From Xenophilus aerolatus (GTDB lineage Bacteria; Pseudomonadota; Gammaproteobacteria; Burkholderiales; Burkholderiaceae_C): 64,000 nucleotides of DNA. Shown here piece after piece: positions 57,384 to 64,000 of the stretch; the first letter of the stretch is position 1; every line of letters starts with the position of its first letter. The position numbers were made by a program, and so were the translations under genes. The notes under the pieces are model-generated. The model was not told where the DNA came from and searched no databases. It saw nothing but the letters and a program-made list of their open reading frames with translations. Where the stretch lies: assembly GCA_029968055.1 (NCBI GenBank), contig JASCNX010000002.1:62001-126000 (forward strand), given 5' to 3'.

Positions 57384-57425
57384 TGCACTATATTGCTTGA
57401 CACGCATTTTGGCGGCATCTATGGT
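57384..57425 (+). promoter_or_regulatory. Promoter of the benzoate activation/uptake operon with probable BoxR operator
   Basis: TTGACA (57397-57402), 17 bases, TATGGT (57420-57425) is a good sigma-70 promoter for the rightward operon. TGCA-N6-TGCT (57384-57397) abuts and overlaps the first base of the -35 element, matching the TGCA-N6-TGCA motif in front of boxC with one change. Confidence 0.75.
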
Positions 57426-57497
57426 TCGTCCGCAAGCAAGATACTGCACATCGCTGGCGGCCACAAGCCGGCGGCGTCAAAGGACGAGAACACCACG

Positions 57498-57971
57498 ATG
57501 GCCAAGGAAGACTTTCACGCCCTGGTTGCCACGCTCACGCGCGATCTGGCCGGCCGCCCGCTGGACCGCGAACTCGACGCCTGGCTGAACCGCGAGCACG
57601 GACCGGGCACCACCACCTACGCCTGCCTGAAATCGGCCTGCGAGCAGGGCGTGGCCGAGGGCTGGCTGTGCGAGCGGGAAGGCGGTGGCATCCGCTACGG
57701 CCGCGTCTTCAAGGCCGAGCACGCGCTGCACGGCTTCTCGGTCGACGTGGTCGACATGCAGGACATCGCCGGCCCGCACCACACGCACCCGGAAGGCGAG
57801 ATCGACCTGATCCTGCCGCAAGGCGAAGGCGGCGCCACCTTCGACAGCCGCCCGGCCGGCTGGTGCGTGTACCCGCCCGGCAGCGCCCACCGGCCCACCG
57901 TGGCCGACGGCCGCGCGCTGGTGCTCTACCTGCTGCCGCAGGGCCGCATCGAATTCACGCGCGCCGCCTGA
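57498..57971 (+). CDS. DUF4863-family protein (4-hydroxylaminobenzoate lyase-like)
   Basis: 157 residues from the ATG at 57498; the frame is open upstream but that part overlaps the promoter. Cupin-like second half: DMQDIAGPHHTHPEGEIDLI and GWCVYPPGSAHRPTV, whose histidines could bind metal. The family includes 4-hydroxylaminobenzoate lyase (PnbB), but in box loci its job is not established. First gene of the operon with benzoate-CoA ligase 53 bases downstream. Confidence 0.82.
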   Translation: MAKEDFHALVATLTRDLAGRPLDRELDAWLNREHGPGTTTYACLKSACEQGVAEGWLCEREGGGIRYGRVFKAEHALHGFSVDVVDMQDIAGPHHTHPEGEIDLILPQGEGGATFDSRPAGWCVYPPGSAHRPTVADGRALVLYLLPQGRIEFTRAA

Positions 57972-58024
57972 GCGCCCGTGCACGGCGCCGGCCCGCGCGG
58001 CGCCCCGAACGACTGGAGACAACG

Positions 58025-59575
58025 ATGAGCCTGCCCGCCCGCTTCAACTTCGCCGACCACCTGTTCACGCTCAACCGCGGCCGCGCCGATCGCATCGCCT
58101 ACGTCGACGACCGCGGCCCGCTGAGCTACGGCCAGCTCGAGGAGCGCGCGCGCCGCCTGGCCGGCGCGCTGCACGCGGCCGGCGTGCGGCGCGAGGAGCG
58201 CGTGCTGCTGCTCATGCACGACTCGCACGACTGGCCGGTGAGCTTCCTGGGCTGCCTGTATGCGGGCGTGGTGCCGGTGGCGGTGAACACGCTGCTCATG
58301 TCCGAGGACTACGCCTACATGCTCGAGCATGCGCGCGCGCAGGCAGCGCTGGTGTCGGGCGCGCTGCTGCCGGTGCTGCAAAGCGCGATGGACAGGGCGC
58401 CGCACGAGCTGGCGACGGTGCTGGTGTCGCAGACCGCGGGCGACCTGCCGGCCGGCATGGTCGAGTTCGAGTCCGCCCTGGCTGCCGCCACGCCGCGCGC
58501 CGCGCCGGCACCCACCACGCCCGACGACCCGGGCTTCTGGCTGTACTCCTCCGGCTCCACCGGCAAGCCCAAGGGCACGGTGCACACGCACGGCAACCTG
58601 TGGTGGACCGCCGAGCTCTACGGCAAGGCCGTGCTGCAGCTCACCGAGGACGACGTCTGCTTCTCGGCCGCCAAGCTGTACTTCGCCTACGGCCTGGGCA
58701 ACGCGCTGACCTTTCCGCTCTCGGTCGGCGCCAGCGTGGTGCTGATGGCCGAGCGGCCCACGCCCGACGCGGTGTTCAGACGCTGGACCGCGCCCGAGCA
58801 CAGGCCGACCGTGTTCTTCGGCGCACCCACCGGCTACGCGGGCATGCTCGCCTCGCCCCAGCTGCCGGCGCGCGGGCAGGTCGCGCTGCGCATGGCCTCG
58901 TCGGCCGGCGAGGCATTGCCGGCCGAGATCGCGCAACGGTTCAAGGCGCACTTCGGCTGCGACATCATCGACGGCATCGGCTCCACCGAGATGCTGCATG
59001 TCTTCATCTCCAACCGGCCGGACGACGTGCGCTACGGCAGCACCGGCAAGCCGGTCGACGGCTACGAGGTCGAGCTGCGCGGCGAGGACGGCCGCCCGGT
59101 GGCCGACGGCGAGGTGGGCGACCTCTACATCCGGGGCCCCAGCAGTGCGCTCATGTACTGGGGCAACCGCGAGAAGACCCGCGACACCTTCCTGGGCGGC
59201 TGGACCAAGAGCGGCGACAAGTACATCCGCGACGCCCAGGGCTACTACACCTACGCCGGCCGCAGCGACGACATGCTGAAGGTGAGCGGCATCTACGTCT
59301 CGCCCTTCGAGGTCGAATCCACCCTGCAGCAGCACCCGGCCGTGCTGGAGGCCGCCGTCATCGGCATTCCCGACGCCGAGGGCCTGACCAAGACCAAGGC
59401 CTTCGTGGTGCTCAAGTCCGGCCAGCAGGCCGACGAGGCGACCCTCAAGGCCTTCGTCAAGGAGCGGCTCGCGCCCTACAAGTACCCGCGCCTGATCGAG
59501 TTCATCGACGAGCTGCCCAAGACCGCGACGGGCAAGATCCAGCGCTTCCGGCTGCGTGAAAAAGAAAGCGCATGA
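58025..59575 (+). CDS. bclA: Benzoate-CoA ligase
   Basis: 516 residues from the ATG at 58025, GGAGA upstream. Activates benzoate with ATP and CoA to benzoyl-CoA, the entry step of the pathway. AMP-binding signature YSSGSTGKPKG at 174-184, FFGAPTGYAGML, GIGSTEMLHVFISN (the conserved TE motif), YAGRSDDMLKVSGIYVSPFE, and the C-terminal PKTATGKIQRF with the catalytic Lys. The FAYGLGNALTFP segment is typical of benzoate ligases. Overlaps the hydrolase gene by ATGA. Confidence 0.96.
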   Translation: MSLPARFNFADHLFTLNRGRADRIAYVDDRGPLSYGQLEERARRLAGALHAAGVRREERVLLLMHDSHDWPVSFLGCLYAGVVPVAVNTLLMSEDYAYMLEHARAQAALVSGALLPVLQSAMDRAPHELATVLVSQTAGDLPAGMVEFESALAAATPRAAPAPTTPDDPGFWLYSSGSTGKPKGTVHTHGNLWWTAELYGKAVLQLTEDDVCFSAAKLYFAYGLGNALTFPLSVGASVVLMAERPTPDAVFRRWTAPEHRPTVFFGAPTGYAGMLASPQLPARGQVALRMASSAGEALPAEIAQRFKAHFGCDIIDGIGSTEMLHVFISNRPDDVRYGSTGKPVDGYEVELRGEDGRPVADGEVGDLYIRGPSSALMYWGNREKTRDTFLGGWTKSGDKYIRDAQGYYTYAGRSDDMLKVSGIYVSPFEVESTLQQHPAVLEAAVIGIPDAEGLTKTKAFVVLKSGQQADEATLKAFVKERLAPYKYPRLIEFIDELPKTATGKIQRFRLREKESA

Positions 59576-60405
59576 CCGTCGAGTTCGCCACCATCGACTG
59601 GCGCGGCCGGGCGGTGCGGATCGAGCACTGCTGGATCGGTCCGCGTGAAGGCAACGAGCCTCTCGTCGTCTTCCTGCACGAGGGCCTGGGCTCGGTGGCG
59701 ATGTGGAAGGACTTCCCGGACCGGCTCTGCGCCGAGGCCGGCGTGCGCGGCCTGGTGTTCTCGCGCCCCGGCTACGGCCGCTCGACACCGCGCGCCGCGG
59801 GCGAGGTGTGGGACGTCGACTTCATGCACCGCCAGGCGCACGAGGTGCTGCCCGCCTTCTTCGACGCCATCGGCCTCGACGAGAAGCCCTGGCTCTTCGG
59901 CCACAGCGACGGCGGCTCGATCGCGCTGCTGTACGCATCGCGCTGTCCGGACCGGGTGCAGGGCCTCGTGCTGCTGGCGCCGCACCTCTTTGTGGAGGAC
60001 GTGACGGTGGCCAACATCGAGCTGGCCCGCCAGGCCTACGCGAGCACCGACCTGCGCGCCCGCCTGGCCCGCTACCACGACGACGTGGATTCGGCTTTCG
60101 GGGGCTGGAACCGCATCTGGCTGCATCCGCCCTTTCGCGACTGGAACATCGAGGGCGAACTCGAAGGCATCCGCTGCCCGGTGCTGGCCATCCAGGGACT
60201 CGACGACGAGTACGGCACGCTGGCACAGATCCGGGCCATCGCCGCGCGGGTGCCCGGCACGCGGCTGCTGGAGATCCCGGCATGCGGACATTCCCCACAT
60301 AGGGATCAACCCGAACAGGTGATCGCCGCCACCGCGGGCATGGTGTCGGCCTCGACGCCCGACGCGCCCGCACTGCGGGGAAATACGCGTTTTAGTTCTC
60401 AATAG
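59572..60405 (+). CDS. Alpha/beta hydrolase of the box operon
   Basis: 277 residues. Start overlaps the ligase stop (ATGA). Catalytic triad: Ser in FGHSDGGSIA, Asp in IQGLDDEYG, His in ACGHSPHRD; oxyanion region FLHEGLGSVAMWKDFP. Found in many box loci; a thioesterase or lactonase role (for example relieving CoA trapping) is a guess from context. The last residues are followed by an AT-rich stretch before the binding-protein gene. Confidence 0.88.
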   Translation: MTVEFATIDWRGRAVRIEHCWIGPREGNEPLVVFLHEGLGSVAMWKDFPDRLCAEAGVRGLVFSRPGYGRSTPRAAGEVWDVDFMHRQAHEVLPAFFDAIGLDEKPWLFGHSDGGSIALLYASRCPDRVQGLVLLAPHLFVEDVTVANIELARQAYASTDLRARLARYHDDVDSAFGGWNRIWLHPPFRDWNIEGELEGIRCPVLAIQGLDDEYGTLAQIRAIAARVPGTRLLEIPACGHSPHRDQPEQVIAATAGMVSASTPDAPALRGNTRFSSQ

Positions 60406-60448
60406 TTCACGGTTAAAGTATTTTCATCACCCCCGAGAGGAGACAGAC

Positions 60449-61618
60449 ATGCGCATCCGCTTCGCCCGCACCGCCCTGGCCACGCTGGCCTTCGCCGGCC
60501 TCGCCGCCACCGCCGCCGCCCAGGGTACCGGCAAGATCAAGGTGGGCCTGATGCTCCCCTACAGCGGCACCTACACCGCCCTGGGCGTGGCCATCGAGAA
60601 CGGCTTCAAGCTCTACGTCGACGAACAGGGCGGCAAGCTCGGCGGCCGCGAGGTCGAGTACTTCAAGGTCGACGACGAGTCCGACCCCGCCAAGGCGACC
60701 GACAACGTCAACAAGCTCATCAAGCGCGACAACGTCGACGTGATCGTCGGCACCGTGCACTCGGGCGTGGCGATGGCGATGGCCAAGGCCGCCAAGGAAA
60801 GCGGCACCATGCTGATCGTGCCCAACGCCGGCGCCGATGCCGTCACCGGGCCGATGTGCGCGCCCAACATCTTCCGCAGCTCCTTCAGCAACTGGCAGCC
60901 GGCCTATGCGATGGGCGAGGTGGCGGCCAAGCAGGGCAAGAAGACCGCCATCACCCTGACCTGGAAGTACGCGGCCGGCGACGAGTCGGTGGCGGGCTTC
61001 AAGGAAGGCTTCGAGAAGGGCGGCGGCAAGGTGGTCAAGAACCTGACGCTGCCCTTCCCCAACGTCGAGTTCCAGGCGCTGCTGACCGAGATCGCCGCGG
61101 CCAAGCCCGATGCGGTGTACTCCTTCTTCGCGGGCGGCGGTGCGGTGAAGTTCGTCAAGGACTACGCCGGTGCCGGCCTGAACAAGTCGATCCCGCTCTA
61201 CGGCCCCGGCTTCCTGACCGACGGCACGCTCGACGCGCAGGGCGATGCTGCCCAGGGCATGCTCACCACGCTGCACTACGCCGACGGCCTGAACACCCCC
61301 AAGGACAACGCCTTCCGCACCGCCTACGCCAAGGCCTTCAAGCTGCAGCCCGACGTGTACGCCGTGCAGGGCTACGACGCGGCGCAGATGCTGGGCGCGG
61401 GCCTCGCCGCCACCAAGGGCGACTTCTCGAAGAAGGCCGAGATCGCGGCCGCCATCGAGAAGACGAAGATCGACAGCCCGCGCGGCGCCTTCACGATCGG
61501 CAAGTCGCACAACCCGGTGCAGGACATCTACCTGCGCAAGGTCGAGGGCAAGGAGAACAAGCTGGTGAACGTGGCGATCAAGGGCCTGGCAGACCCGGGG
61601 CGCGGCTGCCGGATGTAA
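60449..61618 (+). CDS. Branched-chain-amino-acid-type ABC substrate-binding protein (probable benzoate uptake)
   Basis: 389 residues, ribosome-binding site GAGAGGAG. Signal peptide (cut near AAAQG), then a type-1 periplasmic-binding domain (VGLMLPYSGTYTALGVAIEN, DDESDPAKATDNVNKLI, TWKYAAGDESVAGFKEGF). It delivers substrate to the LivH/LivM/LivG set that follows. Position behind benzoate-CoA ligase suggests benzoate or a related aromatic acid as ligand; this is inference. Confidence 0.9.
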   Translation: MRIRFARTALATLAFAGLAATAAAQGTGKIKVGLMLPYSGTYTALGVAIENGFKLYVDEQGGKLGGREVEYFKVDDESDPAKATDNVNKLIKRDNVDVIVGTVHSGVAMAMAKAAKESGTMLIVPNAGADAVTGPMCAPNIFRSSFSNWQPAYAMGEVAAKQGKKTAITLTWKYAAGDESVAGFKEGFEKGGGKVVKNLTLPFPNVEFQALLTEIAAAKPDAVYSFFAGGGAVKFVKDYAGAGLNKSIPLYGPGFLTDGTLDAQGDAAQGMLTTLHYADGLNTPKDNAFRTAYAKAFKLQPDVYAVQGYDAAQMLGAGLAATKGDFSKKAEIAAAIEKTKIDSPRGAFTIGKSHNPVQDIYLRKVEGKENKLVNVAIKGLADPGRGCRM

Positions 61619-61629
61619 GCCGCTCACAG

Positions 61630-61699
61630 CCGTTCAGGCTGAGCCTGTCGAAGCCCGCGTCCTATCGCGCCGGGCCTTCGACAGGCTCAGGCCGAACGG
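61630..61699. repeat. REP-type palindrome, family A copy 3
   Basis: CCGTTCAGGCTGAGCCTGTC at the left (from 61630) against CTTCGACAGGCTCAGGCCGA at the right (ending near 61699), with a 14-base centre. Lies in the gap between the binding protein and LivH-type permease. No T-tract follows, so it is not a simple terminator. Confidence 0.88.
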
Positions 61700-61785
61700 A
61701 CCGTGGTGCACCCGGCACCGAGCCACCAGGCAGCGACGCTCGCGCCCTTCCCCCTTCCCTTACCTCGCCTCGCGGAACCTCACTC

Positions 61786-62658
61786 GTGGATCTCGGCACC
61801 TTTCTCGTCCAGTGCCTGAACTCGGTTCAGTACGGGCTGCTGCTGTTCCTGCTGGCTTCGGGCCTCACGCTGATCTTCGGGATCATGGGCGTGATCAACC
61901 TCGCGCACGGCAGCTTCTACATGATCGGCGCGTACATGGCCTTCGCGCTGTCGCCGCTCTTCGGCGACCAGTTCCTGGTGATGCTGGTGGCGGGCGTGGT
62001 GCTGGCCGCGATCTTCGGCTACGTGCTGGAGTGGGTGTTCTTCAGCTACCTCTACCAGCGCGACCACCTGCAGCAGGTGCTGATGACCTACGGCCTGATC
62101 CTCGTCTTCGAGGAACTGCGCTCCATCCTGCTGGGCAACGACGTGCACGGCGTGAAGGTGCCGCCCTGGCTGGACGGCAGCTTCGCGCTGGGCGACGTGA
62201 TGAGCTACCCCTGGTACCGCCTCTTCGCGTCGGCCGCCTGCATCGTGCTGGCGGCGGCGCTGTACTGGGTGGTCAACCGCACGCGCCTGGGCATGATGAT
62301 CCGCGCCGGCGCAAGCAACCGCGACATGGTGCGCGGGCTGGGCATCGACATCCGCCGGCTGTACCGCATCGTGTTCGCGGGCGGCGTGGCGCTGGCGGCG
62401 CTGGCCGGCATGATCTCGGCGCCCATGTCCTCGGTGTACCCCAACATGGGCGCGAGCGTGCTCATCATCTGCTTCGTGGTGGTGGTGATCGGCGGCATCG
62501 GCTCCATCACCGGCGCGCTCATCGCCTCGCTGCTCGTGGGCTTCGTCGACACCTTCGGCAAGGTCTTCTTCGCCGAGATCAGCGGCATCGGCGTCTACGT
62601 GCTGATGGCCGCGGTGCTGATCTGGCGGCCCGAGGGACTGATGGGGAGGCGCACGTGA
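61786..62658 (+). CDS. LivH-type ABC permease
   Basis: 290 residues from a GTG start at 61786 (VDLGTFLVQCLNSVQYGLLL). Eight or so helices; LTLIFGIMGVINLAHGSFYM and the C-terminal GIGSITGALIASLLVGF are the family signature. Inner-membrane half of the importer. No ATG lies at a suitable distance, and upstream sequence in this frame is not family-like. The following gap to LivM is filled by a palindromic repeat. Confidence 0.92.
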   Translation: MDLGTFLVQCLNSVQYGLLLFLLASGLTLIFGIMGVINLAHGSFYMIGAYMAFALSPLFGDQFLVMLVAGVVLAAIFGYVLEWVFFSYLYQRDHLQQVLMTYGLILVFEELRSILLGNDVHGVKVPPWLDGSFALGDVMSYPWYRLFASAACIVLAAALYWVVNRTRLGMMIRAGASNRDMVRGLGIDIRRLYRIVFAGGVALAALAGMISAPMSSVYPNMGASVLIICFVVVVIGGIGSITGALIASLLVGFVDTFGKVFFAEISGIGVYVLMAAVLIWRPEGLMGRRT

Positions 62659-62668
62659 AGACGGATGC

Positions 62669-62806
62669 GGGTACGGGTACGGGTACCGGACGCAGAGGAC
62701 GCAAAGATTCCGCAGAGGTCGCAAAAGAAGACCTTCGAATTTGCTCGTCCCCCTTCTGCGTCTTCTGCGAAACCTTTGCGTCCTCTGCGTCCGGAAGTCC
62801 GCATTC
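62669..62806. repeat. Palindromic repeat, family B copy 3, with GGGTAC tandem
   Basis: Starts with three GGGTAC units (62669-62686), then CCGGACGCAGAGGACGCAAA (62686-62705), ending CTGCGTCCGGAAGTCCGCAT and TCA at 62806. It fills the livH-livM gap, and the ATG of LivM begins at the next base. Confidence 0.92.
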
Positions 62807-63760
62807 ATGAACCGCCTTTCCCTCGCGCTGCCGCTGCTGTGCGCCGTGGCCCTCGCGATCGCCGGCCCGATGCTCGGCGGCTACCTGTCCGACCTGGTCG
62901 TCAAGGTGATGATCCTGTCGATCTTCGCGTTGAGCCTCGAGCTGCTGGTGGGCATGACCGGCCTCGTGAGCCTGGGCCATGCGGCCTTCTTCGGCATCGG
63001 CGCCTATGCGACGGTGCTGGCCTCGGGCAAGGACGGCGGCAACCTGCTGGTGGTGCTGGTGCTGTCCATGGGCGCGGCGGCGCTGTACGCGCTGGTCACG
63101 GGCGCGCTGAGCCTGCGGACCAGGGGCGTGTACTTCATCATGGTCACGCTGGCCTTCGCGCAGATGGCCTTCTTCGTCTTCCACGACACGCCGGTCGGCG
63201 GCGGCAGCGACGGCATCTACATGTACATCCGGCCGGCCATCGGGCCGATCGACCTGGAGAACCGCACGGTGCTGTTCTACGTGGTGCTGGCAGCGCTGGC
63301 GGGCACCTACGGGCTGCTGGCGCTCATCCGCCGCTCGCGCTTCGGCGCCGCGCTCGCGGGCATCCGCGTCAACGAGCAGCGCATGCGCGCGATGGGCTTT
63401 CCCACCTATGCCTACAAGCTCGCGGCTTTCGTGATCGCCGGCGCGCTCGCGGGCCTGGCGGGCTGCCTGGTCGCTTCGCGCGACGGCGTGGTCAACCCCG
63501 AGCTGCTGGCCTGGCACAACTCGGGCGAGGTGCTGCTGATGATCATCCTGGGTGGCCTGGGCCACCTGCGTGGCGCGGTGCTCGGCGCGGTGGCCTTCAC
63601 GCTGCTCAAGGAGCTGCTGTCGACCCATGCGCTGGTCGGGCCGCTGGCCGACCACTGGCAGCTGAGCCTGGGCATCGTCATCATCGTCTTCGTCGCGCTG
63701 CTGCCCAAGGGCCTGATCGGCATCGCGCAGCGCCTGTCGCCGCAGGGGGCTGCGCGATGA
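62807..63760 (+). CDS. LivM-type ABC permease
   Basis: 317 residues from the ATG at 62807. The frame extends upstream into the repeat, but that part is repeat-encoded. Family motifs: ALSLELLVGMTGLVSLGHAA, GVYFIMVTLAFAQMAFF, and RMRAMGFPTYAYKLAAFVIA. Second permease of the importer; overlaps the ATPase gene by ATGA. No ribosome-binding site of usual quality is visible, because the repeat ends at the start codon. Confidence 0.92.
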   Translation: MNRLSLALPLLCAVALAIAGPMLGGYLSDLVVKVMILSIFALSLELLVGMTGLVSLGHAAFFGIGAYATVLASGKDGGNLLVVLVLSMGAAALYALVTGALSLRTRGVYFIMVTLAFAQMAFFVFHDTPVGGGSDGIYMYIRPAIGPIDLENRTVLFYVVLAALAGTYGLLALIRRSRFGAALAGIRVNEQRMRAMGFPTYAYKLAAFVIAGALAGLAGCLVASRDGVVNPELLAWHNSGEVLLMIILGGLGHLRGAVLGAVAFTLLKELLSTHALVGPLADHWQLSLGIVIIVFVALLPKGLIGIAQRLSPQGAAR

Positions 63761-64000
63761 GCCGCTTCCTCCAGGTCGAGGGCCTCACGCGCCGCTTCGG
63801 CGGCCTGGTGGCCGTGAACACCGTCACGCTCGACCTGCACGTGGGCGAGGTGCATGCCGTCATCGGCACCAACGGCGCGGGCAAGTCGACGCTGATCAAC
63901 ATGCTCTCGGGCGAAATCGCCGCCTCGGCCGGGCGCGTCACGCTCGAAGGCGAGGACATCACCGCGCGCAGCCAGCCGCGGCGCGCGCTGGACGGCGTGG
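63757..64000 (+). CDS. LivG-type ABC ATP-binding protein, 3' end outside window
   Basis: The first 81 residues only. Walker A IGTNGAGKSTL is present, and LTRRFGGLVAVNTVTLDL is typical of LivG. Start by ATGA overlap with LivM. Completes the importer core with a LivF-type partner expected beyond the window. Confidence 0.92.
   Translation, partial: MSRFLQVEGLTRRFGGLVAVNTVTLDLHVGEVHAVIGTNGAGKSTLINMLSGEIAASAGRVTLEGEDITARSQPRRALDGV

Noticed and set aside
61630-61699. Rho-independent terminator inside the uptake operon
   Set aside because: The palindrome belongs to a dispersed REP family and has no T-tract after the stem; the downstream permease genes have no other clear promoter.

Overview
The window is 64 kb of very GC-rich (I estimate close to 70%), densely coding chromosome. 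Gene content (GTP-type PEP carboxykinase, box benzoyl-CoA pathway, glutaryl-CoA dehydrogenase beside a CaiB-type CoA-transferase, Bug/TctC binding protein, DUF1127 and many LysR genes) and the repeat families point to a beta-proteobacterium of the Comamonadaceae, Variovorax-like; the genus is inference. I see no rRNA, tRNA, CRISPR array, transposase or prophage module. Only one gene-free stretch exceeds 300 bases (8295-9086), and it holds a large nested inverted repeat.

Layout. 1-8.3 kb: the 3' part of pckG, a LysR gene flanked by two copies of an AGGG-N4-CCCT palindrome, a metallophosphoesterase, a TetR regulator, a phospholipase-D-like lipoprotein and an SpmA/SpmB-type membrane protein. 9-15.2 kb: flavin reductase, CinA-type amidase, then a divergent cluster (2-oxoglutarate-type oxygenase and GntR regulator to the left; Bug binding protein, TauE/SafE permease and amidohydrolase to the right). 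15.3-23.6 kb: housekeeping and unknown genes, a second phospholipase-D-like lipoprotein, glutaminase, and a three-gene ABC exporter. 23.9-30.8 kb: an operon of NMT1/TauA-like binding protein, adenine-deaminase-like enzyme, ABC ATPase, permease and a second isopenicillin-N-synthase-like oxygenase, followed by two LysR genes. 31-36 kb: DUF1127 protein, class A beta-lactamase, a large unrecognised protein, and small membrane and secreted proteins. 36.4-40.1 kb: gcdH and a CoA-transferase with a divergent LysR gene (GcdR type) across a perfect 10-bp dyad. 40-51 kb: class III adenylate cyclase, a run of small DUF proteins, MFS transporter, acetoacetyl-CoA synthetase. 51-64 kb: the aerobic hybrid benzoate pathway.

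The benzoate locus is the most coherent system. boxC, boxB and boxA run leftward; boxR (XRE helix-turn-helix plus shikimate-kinase-like domain) lies just upstream of them; and a rightward operon carries a DUF4863 protein, benzoate-CoA ligase, an alpha/beta hydrolase and a branched-chain-amino-acid-type ABC importer (binding protein, two permeases, start of the ATPase). Benzoate would be imported, activated to benzoyl-CoA, epoxidised by BoxAB and ring-opened by BoxC. BoxD, the aldehyde dehydrogenase that completes the upper pathway, is not in the window. TGCA-N6-TGCA/T motifs sit on the promoters on both sides of boxR and are the likely BoxR operators.

Three observations stand out. Two families of long palindromic repeats occupy gaps between co-directional genes of the box, liv and gcd operons. 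Two separate clusters each pair a non-haem iron oxygenase of the isopenicillin N synthase family with a zinc deaminase/amidohydrolase and transport genes, suggesting undescribed routes for nitrogen heterocycles such as modified purines. Several LysR-type operators are visible as clean dyads.
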